From positions 248,001-312,000 of the forward strand of contig PAPM01000037.1 of assembly GCA_002708905.1 (NCBI GenBank): a stretch of 64,000 nucleotides of DNA, read 5' to 3'. The first letter of the stretch is position 1, and every line of letters begins with the position of its first letter. Shown piece by piece: positions 34,352 through 43,676 of the stretch. Position numbers and translations under genes: made by a program. Under the pieces are notes generated by a model. The model saw nothing but the letters and a program-made list of their open reading frames with translations, had not been told where the DNA came from and did no database searches. Origin of the DNA: Pseudomonadales bacterium. GTDB lineage: Bacteria > Pseudomonadota > Gammaproteobacteria > Pseudomonadales > Ketobacteraceae.

Positions 34352-35476
34352 TTGGGTTGCAATAGACTTGTGCGTTTGATCCAAGGATTCGCGTGCCTGA
34401 GCCTGGGGATGTTGACGATTCCCGCCTACTCGGATCCAGCGCCGGCCGTCTTTCTGCCCCTGGCTGCCTATCAGCCGACCTCAGAACACGATGACACACT
34501 CCATTCTGTTGAGCTTCCCTCCACTGAAGAATCAGCACAGCCTGTGGACCCTTTCCATGACTATCCACGTCTGGAGGATATTTATGTCCCCCGGGTGCAA
34601 CCCAGTTACATGGATCAGGGTGTGGACTATTTGCTGGACTCCCGGCGCCGGATCTCGTCGGCTGTATCCATCATGGGCGAGCGTATGGACGCCTATTTTG
34701 CCGGTGAGCAGTATTGGGAAGAGGACAACGATACCTATTTGCGGCTGCGGGTTTCCCAAAAATGGATAGAAGGGGGCAAATTTGAACCGGAGCTGGATTA
34801 CAAATTCCGGCTGGATCTGCCGGGCACCAAAAAGCGCTACCGTTTGGTGCTGACCTATCAAGAGGATAATGAGCAGACACTGGAGCAAAGGGAGTTGTCC
34901 AGTGAGCGAGCCGGCCCCCCCAGCGAGCAGTCGCTGTTTGCCGGCTTGCTGCGCACCCTGTCGGATGAGTCCGGCAACTGGGAATCCAAACTCAGTGCCG
35001 GGATCAAAGTGAAGTTGCCGCCGGACCCATTTGTCAGGGCTTCCGGCAAGCGCTTTATCTCACTGGGGGAGCACTGGGAATTCGAGGTCGGTAGCTATGT
35101 TGAATGGTTCAACTCCAGTGGGGTGCATGGTGCCACGGATCTGATTTTCAGTCGGATTGTGGCCGAGCGCTTTCTGTTCCAGTCCTCTTCCCTGTTTGAT
35201 TGGCGGCAAGAGAATGACACCCTGGAATATGGCCAGATCTTCAGTCTGTTCCAGGATTTGGGGCCGGTGGATGCTATTGGCTACCATATGGGTGCCTTCG
35301 GAACCAGCTACAGTCACTCCAGAATCAACACTTATTACATCAGCGCCGACTACCGGCGGGATTTATATAAGGACTGGTTATATATGAATGTGGTCCCTGA
35401 ACTCGCCTTCCCGCGGGAAGAAGACTTCTCAGGGGTGGCTTCCATCACGCTTTCCTTTGAAATCTTCTTCCGCTAG
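34352..35476 (+). CDS. Exported beta-rich protein, likely outer-membrane, function unknown
   Basis: A protein of up to 374 residues with a signal peptide (LVRLIQGFACLSLGMLTIPAYS-D). The rest alternates charged and aromatic residues in short strands (YRLVLTYQEDNEQTL, HWEFEVGSYVEWF, TYYISADYRRDLYKDW) and ends SITLSFEIFFR with a C-terminal aromatic-x-Arg. An outer-membrane beta barrel is plausible; a final Phe would be the classical signal but here Arg is last. It lies 8 bp after the REC-GGDEF-EAL gene, so it is co-transcribed. Start uncertain: TTG 34352 or GTG 34370, both without a clear ribosome binding site. No family recognised. Confidence 0.65.
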   Translation: MGCNRLVRLIQGFACLSLGMLTIPAYSDPAPAVFLPLAAYQPTSEHDDTLHSVELPSTEESAQPVDPFHDYPRLEDIYVPRVQPSYMDQGVDYLLDSRRRISSAVSIMGERMDAYFAGEQYWEEDNDTYLRLRVSQKWIEGGKFEPELDYKFRLDLPGTKKRYRLVLTYQEDNEQTLEQRELSSERAGPPSEQSLFAGLLRTLSDESGNWESKLSAGIKVKLPPDPFVRASGKRFISLGEHWEFEVGSYVEWFNSSGVHGATDLIFSRIVAERFLFQSSSLFDWRQENDTLEYGQIFSLFQDLGPVDAIGYHMGAFGTSYSHSRINTYYISADYRRDLYKDWLYMNVVPELAFPREEDFSGVASITLSFEIFFR

Positions 35477-35557
35477 CCCCGCAACAATCCAGCAGGCCAA
35501 GCGCTTCATTGCTATAGTGAAATAACCTGAAAACTGCGCGGGGCGCATACTGAATCA

Positions 35558-36502
35558 ATGACTCTCCTGAAGCGATTCCTCGTTCCATGGCTGCTTATAC
35601 TGACGCTTGGTTGTCAGCTGGATGATGGCCGGCCTTTAAGGGTGGCCACCAATCTGTGGCCTGGATATGAGCCTCTTTATCTTGCCCAGTATCTGGGTGT
35701 CTTCGGCAAGAATGTCGAAGTCATCCAGTTATCCTCGGCGACGGAAGTGATGAGGGCGATGGCACATGGCAACCTGGATGTGGCCGCCCTGACCCTGGAC
35801 GAAGTGATTAGCCTGATGGCCCAGGGAGTGGAACTGGAGCCCATTCTGGTCATGGACTATTCCCGGGGCGGGGATGCGGTTGTGACCCTGAATGACCAGT
35901 TCGAATCCTTGTCCGGCTTGCGGGTAGGCGTGGAGAACACCGCCTTGGGTGCCATTGTGTTGACGGAGGCACTCCAGCAGCAGGGGATTGCAACCGCAGA
36001 TATTGAGGTGGTCAGCGTGAGCCCGGACGATCATGAAAGAGCGCTGAGCGATGGCGTGGTGGATGCCGTGGTGACGTTCGAGCCGAGACTGACCCGGCTG
36101 TTGGCAATGGGCGGCAAGGTCCTTTTCGACACCCGCCAGGCTCCGGAACTGGTGGTGGATGTGCTGGTGGCGCGCAAGGCGTCGGTGGCATCACAGCCAG
36201 GGAAGATCAAGCATTTGGTGGAAGGCTATTTTGAGGCCCGTAAATACATGACGAGCCATCACAGTGAGTCCGAAGTGTTTTTCAGCAAGCGCCTCAAGTT
36301 GGAAAAAAAACAGCTGCAGCAGGCATTTCAGGGGCTGTATTTGCCGACGCTGGAAGACAGTAAAAACTGGTTCACCGGACAACCCAGTCCCTATCAAAAG
36401 TCGTTCCAGCGGGTGTTGGAGGTGATGCTCAGCCATGAACTGGTGGAAGGCGATCCCCAGGCAGAAAATCCTCCTGCGTGGTTGTTGGAGGTTTCAGGTT
36501 GA
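35558..36502 (+). CDS. Orphan ABC-type substrate-binding lipoprotein (NMT1/SsuA-like)
   Basis: A 314-residue periplasmic binding protein of the NMT1/TauA/SsuA fold. The lipobox is LILTLGC (Cys near residue 19). Family features include RVATNLWPGYEPLYLAQ, the AMAHGNLDVAALTLDE segment and GLRVGVENTALGAIVLTEA. No ABC permease or ATPase lies nearby. Instead its stop overlaps the start of a membrane PAS-GGDEF-EAL gene by 4 bp (TTGA). It therefore probably works as a ligand sensor for that receptor rather than in uptake. The ligand is unknown; relatives bind sulfonates, nitrate or pyrimidine-like compounds. Confidence 0.85.
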   Translation: MTLLKRFLVPWLLILTLGCQLDDGRPLRVATNLWPGYEPLYLAQYLGVFGKNVEVIQLSSATEVMRAMAHGNLDVAALTLDEVISLMAQGVELEPILVMDYSRGGDAVVTLNDQFESLSGLRVGVENTALGAIVLTEALQQQGIATADIEVVSVSPDDHERALSDGVVDAVVTFEPRLTRLLAMGGKVLFDTRQAPELVVDVLVARKASVASQPGKIKHLVEGYFEARKYMTSHHSESEVFFSKRLKLEKKQLQQAFQGLYLPTLEDSKNWFTGQPSPYQKSFQRVLEVMLSHELVEGDPQAENPPAWLLEVSG

Positions 36503-39366
36503 AGTCGCCCAAGCGCTCATTGACATCGGTAGTGGTGCTGGTGATCTCCGTCAGCTTCGCGCTGCTGTCCGCAATGTTCTCCTATAACCAGTACCTGGTG
36601 TTGAAGCAACATGCGTTTAATGAGGCCAAGACCAATTTGAAGACCATCTTAATGGTCTCGCAGGCACGCTTTGAAAAAGAGTTCCGTCATCAGGATATGG
36701 CCAGTGTTGAAAGAGAAGTGATGGCGTTAAACCTGTTGGATGATGTGAGCCTCTCAGCCGTAATCGACAAAGAAGGTGTGGTGAAATACTCCAGCAGTTT
36801 TGTGGTGCTGGATCAACCTGCGTCAAGCCAGCTGCCACAGTTTGATGAAGCCATCTTTCAGCGTGTAACGGAGCGCCGCAATCCGGTCATCATCACCAAC
36901 CAGCCCCGCGACGTGTTGATCGCCTATTATCCCCTGTTGATGGAAGCCAATGACGTCGGTCTGCGGCCGGAAAATGTGGGCGTCCTCTATGCCGAATGGA
37001 GTCTCAGTCGTCCCTACACGGTTATTCGTAATTCCGTGTGGCAGAATCTGGTGTTTCTCTGGGGCATCATGGCCGTGGAGCTGGTAACCCTGTTGATCGT
37101 GTTGCGCAAAATTGTCCTCATACCTCTGCAAAGTCTGACCCGAAAGGCGGATCGGGTGGCATCCGGGGAAGATGCCGAGGCGTTTCACCATAAGGGTTTT
37201 CTGGAGTTGGGTGAACTGTCCTCTGCGCTCAACCGGATGCGGAGTAATTTGAATAGCAGTCTGCAGAAAGTGAAGAGCAGCGAACAACGTTGGGTGTTTG
37301 CCCTCGATGGCGCCGGAGACGGCGTGCAGGACTGGAACCTGGCTACCGGGAAAACCTACTTTTCGCCCCAGTTTAAGAAGATGATGGGTTTCAGTCAGGG
37401 TAAGGATGTGACATGGGACGACTGGAAGAATCTGGTGGATGCAACAGATTGGCCTTTTGTTGAACGCAAAATACAACGCCATATACAAGGGCTGTCGGAT
37501 CTTTGCCGAATTGAATACAGTTTTCATCATCCGGTGGGGGAACCTCGTTTTATTCTTATGCGCGGTAAGGTCGTTGAGCAGGATGCCAATGGCAATGCCA
37601 TCCGTTTTATTGCCACGCACAGCGACATTACCGCACAACGCAGAACGGAAGACGCCCTGCGCAGCAGTGAAGAAAAATATCGGATGCTGTTTGATATGGC
37701 CCAGGAAGGTATCTGGGTACTGGATGCGGATGGGTTTACCACTCTGGTCAATGATTCAATGGCGATGATCCTTGGTTACGACAAAGAGGACATGGTGGGG
37801 CGCAGTATCCTCGAGTTTGTAGAGGCCAGTAACCGCCCTCGACTACAAGAGGCTTTGGGCAGTCGCAGCCAGCTGTCGCAGATGTACCAGGATTACGACT
37901 TTGTTTCCCGCACCGGTCGTCGCATTCACGTCACCATGAAAACGGCCATTATCTACGATACCAAAGGCAACTATGCGGGACGTATTGCCGGGATCATGGA
38001 TATCACAGAGCGTAAACGGGCCGAACAGCGCATTCGGCAGCAGGTGCTCTATGATGAACTCACTGGGCTCCCCAACCGTCGAATGCTCAACGATAAACTG
38101 GCACAGGAACAGGCTCGCGCCCATCGCCACCAGCATTGTGGTGCTGTTTTGTTTGTGGATCTGGACCATTTCAAGAATGTAAACGATTCTCTGGGGCATC
38201 CGGTAGGGGATGCTCTGCTGGTGGCCATCGCTGACCGTTTGCAACTGGTCATTCGGGAGGAGGATACGCTGGCTCGCTTGGGCGGCGATGAATTTGTGGT
38301 GCTGCTGCCGGAACTGAGTGATGATGCTTCCCTGGCGGCCTCTCTGGCCCGCAATGTCGCGCTGAAAATCCAGTCGGTTTTATCCGAACCTTTCGATGTT
38401 TCCGGGAACAAGCTGAACATTGGTTGCAGCATCGGGGTGGCGCTGTATCCGCTCGATCAGGAAACCATTCACGACATTATGAAACAGGCGGATGCCGCCA
38501 TGTATCGGGCCAAAGAGGAAGGCCGCAATACCATACGCCTGTTCAGCAAGGAAATGCACCAGCAGATCGAACAGAACCTTAAGTTGCAGATGCTGTTGCC
38601 CGGCGCCCTGGAGGAAGAGCAGTTTATTTTGTACTTCCAGCCGCAATTCAATGATCGTTCCGAACTGATTGGCGCTGAGGTGTTGTTGCGGTGGGAAGAA
38701 CCGAACCTGGGTTTTGTACGCCCGGATCTGTTTATTCGCGCGGCGGAGGAATCCGGGCAGATCATTCCACTGGGGGATTGGGTGTTACGTAAGGCCTGTC
38801 AGCAAATGCGGGAATGGCGAGAGCTCGGATTGCCCGACAGCTTCGAGCGTTTGGCCATTAACATCAGTGCCCGCCAGTTCTCGCAGGATGATTTTGCCAT
38901 GAAGGTGGCAGCCTTTGCGCAAGAGGCCGATATTGAACCGGGCGACCTGGAGTTGGAGATCACTGAGAGCATGTTGCTGCATCACCTCGATCAGGTGGTG
39001 GAGAAAATGCGCCTGCTGCACAGCATGGGATTCTATATTGCGTTGGACGATTTTGGCACGGGCTATTCGTCGCTGTCCTATTTACGCGAATTACCCTTGC
39101 ACAAACTGAAAATCGATCAGGCGTTTGTGCGCGATATCAGTAGCGATAAGAACGATCGTGTTATCGTTGAGACCATTATCGCCATGGCCCGCCTGATGGA
39201 GTTGGATGTTATCGCCGAAGGGGTGGAAGAGGAATATCAGCTGAATTTCCTGCGGGACAAAGGCTGTTACCAATACCAGGGTTATTATTTCGATCGCCCG
39301 ATACCTGCAGATCAGTTCTACGAGAACTGGATTGCCAAACAGAGCCGCAACCGCAAACAATCCTGA
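36499..39366 (+). CDS. Membrane sensor with HAMP, two PAS, GGDEF and EAL domains
   Basis: A 955-residue inner-membrane protein. TM1 (about 12-32), a periplasmic sensor of Cache-like type (about 35-175), TM2 (about 183-205), HAMP (205-260), PAS (about 265-390), PAS with IMDITERKR end (about 395-520), GGDEF (525-690, intact ARLGGDEFVVLLPE) and EAL (700-950, GAEVLLRWEEP, ELEITESMLL, DDFGTGYSSLSYL, LKIDQAFV, IAEGVEEE). Both catalytic domains look intact. TTG at 36499 is chosen: GGAGG is 7 bp upstream and the codon overlaps the binding-protein stop (TTGA). The coupling suggests the lipoprotein presents a ligand to its periplasmic domain. Confidence 0.92.
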   Translation: MKSPKRSLTSVVVLVISVSFALLSAMFSYNQYLVLKQHAFNEAKTNLKTILMVSQARFEKEFRHQDMASVEREVMALNLLDDVSLSAVIDKEGVVKYSSSFVVLDQPASSQLPQFDEAIFQRVTERRNPVIITNQPRDVLIAYYPLLMEANDVGLRPENVGVLYAEWSLSRPYTVIRNSVWQNLVFLWGIMAVELVTLLIVLRKIVLIPLQSLTRKADRVASGEDAEAFHHKGFLELGELSSALNRMRSNLNSSLQKVKSSEQRWVFALDGAGDGVQDWNLATGKTYFSPQFKKMMGFSQGKDVTWDDWKNLVDATDWPFVERKIQRHIQGLSDLCRIEYSFHHPVGEPRFILMRGKVVEQDANGNAIRFIATHSDITAQRRTEDALRSSEEKYRMLFDMAQEGIWVLDADGFTTLVNDSMAMILGYDKEDMVGRSILEFVEASNRPRLQEALGSRSQLSQMYQDYDFVSRTGRRIHVTMKTAIIYDTKGNYAGRIAGIMDITERKRAEQRIRQQVLYDELTGLPNRRMLNDKLAQEQARAHRHQHCGAVLFVDLDHFKNVNDSLGHPVGDALLVAIADRLQLVIREEDTLARLGGDEFVVLLPELSDDASLAASLARNVALKIQSVLSEPFDVSGNKLNIGCSIGVALYPLDQETIHDIMKQADAAMYRAKEEGRNTIRLFSKEMHQQIEQNLKLQMLLPGALEEEQFILYFQPQFNDRSELIGAEVLLRWEEPNLGFVRPDLFIRAAEESGQIIPLGDWVLRKACQQMREWRELGLPDSFERLAINISARQFSQDDFAMKVAAFAQEADIEPGDLELEITESMLLHHLDQVVEKMRLLHSMGFYIALDDFGTGYSSLSYLRELPLHKLKIDQAFVRDISSDKNDRVIVETIIAMARLMELDVIAEGVEEEYQLNFLRDKGCYQYQGYYFDRPIPADQFYENWIAKQSRNRKQS

Positions 39367-39373
39367 TCCTGTA

Positions 39374-40138
39374 TCAGGCGTTGCCCTGGTTACGCTCCGC
39401 CAGCAGTAACGCTTTTTCTGTTTCAAACTCTTCCTGAGTGAGAGCCCCTTGGTCCAACAACTGTTTGAGCTGAGCCAGGCGGCTGAGATAGTGCTGCTGA
39501 GGCTCACCCACCGCACCGGGCTCGTCTTTCTCCACCAGCCCCAGCCATTGGCCGATTTTACGGAACATCAGTTTCAGGGCGCGGAAAATTTTCGGCAAAA
39601 GCCAGATCACCAGGGCGATAAACACCAACAGGAACACCAGGAACAGAATCGGGTGATTCAGGGCTGTCCACAACCCGGCAAATACCAGCAGGTCTTCACT
39701 GAAGGAAGCGATCCAGTTGGTCACCGGTTCGGGGGAGGTGTTGATTAACAGGCGGGTGCCGGCTTTGGTGGCGTGGGAAGTGGCGGCCATACCGCCCCCC
39801 AGAATACCGGCGGCAATTTCCAGGCTGGGGGTGACGTCGCCAACCGCACCAGCCGCCAGCATGGCGCCGGCGGGAATCCGCACAAATGTGTGCAAGGTAT
39901 CCCAGCCGGAGTCGACCCCGGGAGTTTTGTCAGCAAAAAATTCCACCGCATACATGGCGCCGGCGGCCATGATGACCAGGGGATCCTGCAGGGCTTGCAG
40001 ATCGGGGGGCAGGTCGATATTACCGGTGGCACCACCGATTCCCAGCACCAGGAGGGCGGCATACAGGTTAACCCCGCTGGCCCAGGATACGCCCATGGTG
40101 AGGGCCAGAGTGCTGATAAGTGCCTGATATTCTTCCAC
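39374..40138 (-). CDS. DUF4126 membrane protein with C-terminal SHOCT-like domain
   Basis: A 254-residue inner-membrane protein. The DUF4126 core holds several short hydrophobic helices rich in Gly and Ala (GVNLYAALLVLGIGGATG, RIPAGAMLAAGAVG, GILGGGMAATSHATKAGTR). A long transmembrane helix follows (NHPILFLVFLLVFIALVIWLL, near 172-192). The end is a SHOCT-type helical hairpin (LAQLKQLLDQGALTQEEFE, near 222-240), often found on small oligomerising proteins. GTG start. Function of the family is not established. It is convergent with the PAS-GGDEF-EAL gene, 7 bp apart, and divergent from the Na/Pi transporter. Confidence 0.85.
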   Translation of the reverse strand: MEEYQALISTLALTMGVSWASGVNLYAALLVLGIGGATGNIDLPPDLQALQDPLVIMAAGAMYAVEFFADKTPGVDSGWDTLHTFVRIPAGAMLAAGAVGDVTPSLEIAAGILGGGMAATSHATKAGTRLLINTSPEPVTNWIASFSEDLLVFAGLWTALNHPILFLVFLLVFIALVIWLLPKIFRALKLMFRKIGQWLGLVEKDEPGAVGEPQQHYLSRLAQLKQLLDQGALTQEEFETEKALLLAERNQGNA

Positions 40139-40254
40139 GAGAGCCTCTTGTACAATGGCAGTACCCGTAACGGGAATAGTTTAGTCGTGTCGCATCCATT
40201 CAGGATGCCAAGGTAAACCTTAACTGAGCCTGAACAGGATTCGTACCTAATTAT

Positions 40255-41916
40255 ATGTCGTTGTCCATAAGCTTTTTATCGTTTCTGGCCGGTCTGGGGC
40301 TGTTTCTCTACGGTATGACCCGGTTGGAGGAGGCCCTGGGGGTGCTCAGCAGTGCTTCATTCCGACGTTTTCTGCGTCGATCCACCAGTAACCCGATCAC
40401 TTCCATGTTGGGCGGCACGCTCACCACCATGCTGGTGCAGAGCAGTTCCATGGTGGGGTTGATGATGATGGCTTTGGTGGGGGCGGGCATCATTCCCCTG
40501 TATAACGCGGTGGGGGTGGTGTTGGGGGCCAACCTGGGGACCACGTTTACCGGTTGGATTGTCGCAACCCTGGGGTTCAAGCTGGATCTGGCGGCGATGG
40601 CTCTGCCGGCCATGGGCGCCGGTGCCCTGTGGTGTGTCCTGCTGGCCAGACGGGAAAAGTGGCTGGCCTGGGGGCGTCTGGTGTTTGGCTTCGGTTTGCT
40701 GCTGTTCGGACTGGATGCCATGAAGAACAGTATGGAGCAGGTGGCGACCCTGTTTGATGTGTCGGTGCTGAAAGGCTACCCCGCAATCGTGTATTTACTG
40801 GTGGGAGTGCTTTTTACCGCATTGATTCAATCCAGTTCCGCCACCATGATGATTACCCTCAGTGCACTGCACACCGGCATTGTGGATCTGCCTTCGGCGG
40901 CGGCGTTGGTGATCGGCGCCGACCTGGGGACCACCAGTACTCTGGCGTTGGGCGGGATCAACGCCACGGCCATCAAAAGACAGTTGGCGTTGGCGCATGT
41001 GCTTATCAATGTGGTCACCGCGACCATGGCTTTCGCCTGTCTGCCCCTGATTCTGGCCATGGTTCGTTCCAGCGGCTTGGACGATCCCCTCTATCAATTG
41101 GTTGCTTTCCACAGTGGCTTTAACTTGATCGGGATTTTCCTCTTACTGCCGTTTGTGAAGCCATTTGCGCGCTTTTTGGAAACGCGTTTTTTATCCAGCC
41201 AGGAAGATGTGCGAACCTATATCCAGAATGTGCCCGCGACCATGGTCAATGAGGCGGTAACCGCCGTCACCAAGGAAGTGGATTGCCTGCTGGTAAAAGT
41301 GGCGGCGTTGGCCTTGCGGAATTTGAAGCTGGAGCCCCAAAGCCTGCGCATTTCCGGCGAGCTGCAGCAGCGCTTGCAACAGGCCTTCAATGCCGGGCGC
41401 CGCTTCGAAGATTGTTATGATGAAATCAAAACGCTCGAAGGCGAAATCCTGGAATTCTGCGGTGAGATCCAGGCAGGCACAATCACGCCCGAGCAGGTTA
41501 AACGTCTGCACCAGTATCTCAATGCAGCGCGTCATGGGGTTTATGCGGCAAAGTCCGGTAAGGATATCCGACAGAATCTGGCGGCGTTGCGGCATAACGA
41601 CCGGGAGACTCTGTCCCGGTTTTATCAAGCTCAGGTGGCGATGCAGAAAGAGCTGCTGACGGATTTGATGATCCTGTTAAACGCCCATTATCAACCGGCT
41701 CATTTGCGGGAAGAATTGAATCGGGTGAAGCAGTTGAACCAGCAATCCCACCTCGATACAGAGCACGGATTGTTTGTGCGGGGCCTGCATGATGGGGCGG
41801 ATGAACAGGAAACCTCCACACTGTTGAACGTTAATCGCGAGTTGCGCGCCAGTATTGATAATTTCAGCCGCGCGATTGGTTTTTTGCGCTTGGAAGATGA
41901 AATGTTGATCGATTAG
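40255..41916 (+). CDS. Na/Pi cotransporter family protein (NptA/YjbB type)
   Basis: A 553-residue inner-membrane protein. Two inverted repeats carry the family QSSS motifs: LVQSSSMVGLMMM near residue 61 and LIQSSSATMMITL near residue 190, each followed by a G-A-N/D-LGTT motif (GANLGTTFTG, GADLGTTSTL). These line the Na/phosphate path. The C-terminal 230 residues are a PhoU-like helical domain. Such proteins move phosphate across the membrane, often outward in bacteria, driven by sodium. No pho-type operator was recognised upstream. It is a single gene, followed after about 190 bp by a small membrane protein. Confidence 0.88.
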   Translation: MSLSISFLSFLAGLGLFLYGMTRLEEALGVLSSASFRRFLRRSTSNPITSMLGGTLTTMLVQSSSMVGLMMMALVGAGIIPLYNAVGVVLGANLGTTFTGWIVATLGFKLDLAAMALPAMGAGALWCVLLARREKWLAWGRLVFGFGLLLFGLDAMKNSMEQVATLFDVSVLKGYPAIVYLLVGVLFTALIQSSSATMMITLSALHTGIVDLPSAAALVIGADLGTTSTLALGGINATAIKRQLALAHVLINVVTATMAFACLPLILAMVRSSGLDDPLYQLVAFHSGFNLIGIFLLLPFVKPFARFLETRFLSSQEDVRTYIQNVPATMVNEAVTAVTKEVDCLLVKVAALALRNLKLEPQSLRISGELQQRLQQAFNAGRRFEDCYDEIKTLEGEILEFCGEIQAGTITPEQVKRLHQYLNAARHGVYAAKSGKDIRQNLAALRHNDRETLSRFYQAQVAMQKELLTDLMILLNAHYQPAHLREELNRVKQLNQQSHLDTEHGLFVRGLHDGADEQETSTLLNVNRELRASIDNFSRAIGFLRLEDEMLID

Positions 41917-42104
41917 TGATCAATGGGAAACATGTTTGTTTTGGCCGTATACAGTGTGCTGAAATTAATTGCGGGCCGGTTCCGCTTTTTTACACAGCGG
42001 CTGGTCATTTCTTACCAAAGTTGGATGCAGCACACAGTTTCTCTCCCCATTTATTCATAGCATTTTCGCCATTGAGACCAGCAAGCGTTTCGGGGGGATT
42101 GGCG

Positions 42105-42626
42105 GTGTCAGCACCAAAATTCAAAATTTCGATACTGGGTGTGTTGAAAGGTTTCGACAGCACCAAAGTACGTAACACATTAGCCAAAAAATTAAGAATG
42201 AGTCCGCCACAGGTGGAGGCTTTTCTGCAGAATGAAGGCAGTGTCTCCAGGAAACTCATGCCGCACCAGGACGCCTTTTCATTGCAGACGGTGTTACGTG
42301 AGCTGGGTGTAGACTGTGTGATCCGTCCCATGCCGTTGGATGGGCTGGCCGAGCGTGCCGGTACCCTGAAATTGAACGGGGACGCCAAGCCGAAAGCGGT
42401 CAGCCGCACGCCGGTGATCCGTTCCCAGCGCCCCAGCGCCGTGCGCACCGGGAGATCGTCCATCAAGCCTGCCGCTTCCACCAAGGGTTCCGTCAGTGTG
42501 TGGCCGGTAGCGGCCGTGGTGGTGTTGGTGGTGTTGGCCAGTTGGTTGTTTAAATCTTCACCAACGGGACTGGAATCCAGTCATGGACCGCAAATGGCCT
42601 CCATGCTGGACCGGCCCATCGATTGA
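42105..42626 (+). CDS. Small C-tail membrane protein, function unknown
   Basis: A 173-residue protein. The GTG at 42105 is chosen: GGGGGGA lies 7 bp upstream and the product starts SAPKFKISILGVLKGFDSTK, which looks folded from the first residue, while the upstream in-frame part is unlike a protein domain. Residues 1-85 form a compact alpha/beta region (KLRMSPPQVEAFLQNEGSVS, LRELGVDCVIRPM), reminiscent of bacterial proteins with a short 'ribosomal L7/L12-like' or PilZ-adjacent fold, though I cannot name it. A basic linker and one membrane helix (WPVAAVVVLVVLASWLF, near 130-147) follow. The stop is 6 bp from the convergent aspartoacylase-like gene. Confidence 0.62.
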   Translation: MSAPKFKISILGVLKGFDSTKVRNTLAKKLRMSPPQVEAFLQNEGSVSRKLMPHQDAFSLQTVLRELGVDCVIRPMPLDGLAERAGTLKLNGDAKPKAVSRTPVIRSQRPSAVRTGRSSIKPAASTKGSVSVWPVAAVVVLVVLASWLFKSSPTGLESSHGPQMASMLDRPID

Positions 42627-42632
42627 TTTGCG

Positions 42633-43676
42633 TCATTCCAGATGGCTGCCGTCATCGGTCACGGCATAGAACAGGCAATCGCTTTTGGCGATCGTGGCGT
42701 TGGTGGTGATCATAAACAGCTTTAACGCCTGGGCCGGATAGAGCCGATTCCCCTCCAACCGCAGCACTTTATCCTTCACATCGACCCCGCCGGGGGTGTT
42801 CATAATCAGCTTGTCCCAGCTTGCCGGTTTTACCCAGCCCAGGGGAACGTCGGGATTGATACGGCCGAAATTGTGGTGTTCCACATCCGGCGGCAGAGTG
42901 ATATCCGCATACACATCTTCGGCTTCGCTGTAGGTGATACTGGCATCGGCCTGCAATTCCAGCCGCACCGGTTCCCGCAATACTTCGAGGTCCCAGTCTG
43001 CCGGCACCGGGGTAAGGACATCCTCTGCCGTGGCGTAGCGCCGGATGCCTTCGTAGGCGATGTTGTCCGCATGGGGATCCTGGGCACCACCGCATTCGAT
43101 GGTAACGGTGGGCACATTGCGTTCGCTGTATTCAAACAGGGCCCCCAGTTTCAGACCAGTCACCAGCATACGGTCGGTGAACAGGCTGGTGAGCGCTTCG
43201 TGCGCCGGGTCCTGCTTCATGGAAACGGCAAAGCAGGGCCCCATGCCGGAGGTGTTGTGGATATCGATCAGGGCCTCCGGATTCATATCCTGCAGAATGT
43301 CGAGGATGGCCTTAGCCAGGCGGCCCTGGTCGCTCTCAAAAGGCGCCTTGAAACATCGGTTCAGATCCTTGTCCTCCGGCAGGTGCCGGTAAAAAAACAT
43401 GGGCTCGTGCAGAGCGGTGCGGACCGAACCGATAAAGCACAGCAGGTCCACTGCCGGTTCAATACCTTCTTTCAGGAAACGGAATATGCCACGGGTGCCG
43501 GAGGGTTCGTTGCCATGGAGCAGGGTACAGATGGCCCGTTTGCGGCTGCGGTCGCGCCCGGGAATATGAATCAGAGTGGGGCCCGCCATTTCCTGCAGAA
43601 ATGCTTCTACGGTATCCCCCACCATGTCGGATGACGGGTTGTACCAGTAGCGGATCAGGGGACTACCCAAACTCAT
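42633..43676 (-). CDS. Succinylglutamate desuccinylase/aspartoacylase family zinc hydrolase
   Basis: A 347-residue zinc-dependent amidohydrolase of the AstE/aspartoacylase family (M14-like fold). Zinc ligands are visible in LLHGNEPSGTRGI (His and Glu, near residues 54-57) and the third in ALIDIHNTSGMGP (near 138). The Glu of VTIECGGAQDPHAD near residue 196 is the likely catalytic base. The enzymes remove an acyl or aminoacyl group from an amide. Its start overlaps the stop of the upstream GCS2-type ligase by 4 bp (ATGA), so the two act in one pathway, perhaps making and trimming a gamma-glutamyl or similar amide. Confidence 0.85.
   Translation of the reverse strand: MSLGSPLIRYWYNPSSDMVGDTVEAFLQEMAGPTLIHIPGRDRSRKRAICTLLHGNEPSGTRGIFRFLKEGIEPAVDLLCFIGSVRTALHEPMFFYRHLPEDKDLNRCFKAPFESDQGRLAKAILDILQDMNPEALIDIHNTSGMGPCFAVSMKQDPAHEALTSLFTDRMLVTGLKLGALFEYSERNVPTVTIECGGAQDPHADNIAYEGIRRYATAEDVLTPVPADWDLEVLREPVRLELQADASITYSEAEDVYADITLPPDVEHHNFGRINPDVPLGWVKPASWDKLIMNTPGGVDVKDKVLRLEGNRLYPAQALKLFMITTNATIAKSDCLFYAVTDDGSHLE

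Noticed and set aside
41916-42104. A longer form of the small membrane protein starting at 41916.
   Set aside because: The added 63 residues look non-coding, and GTG 42105 has a strong GGGGGGA site.
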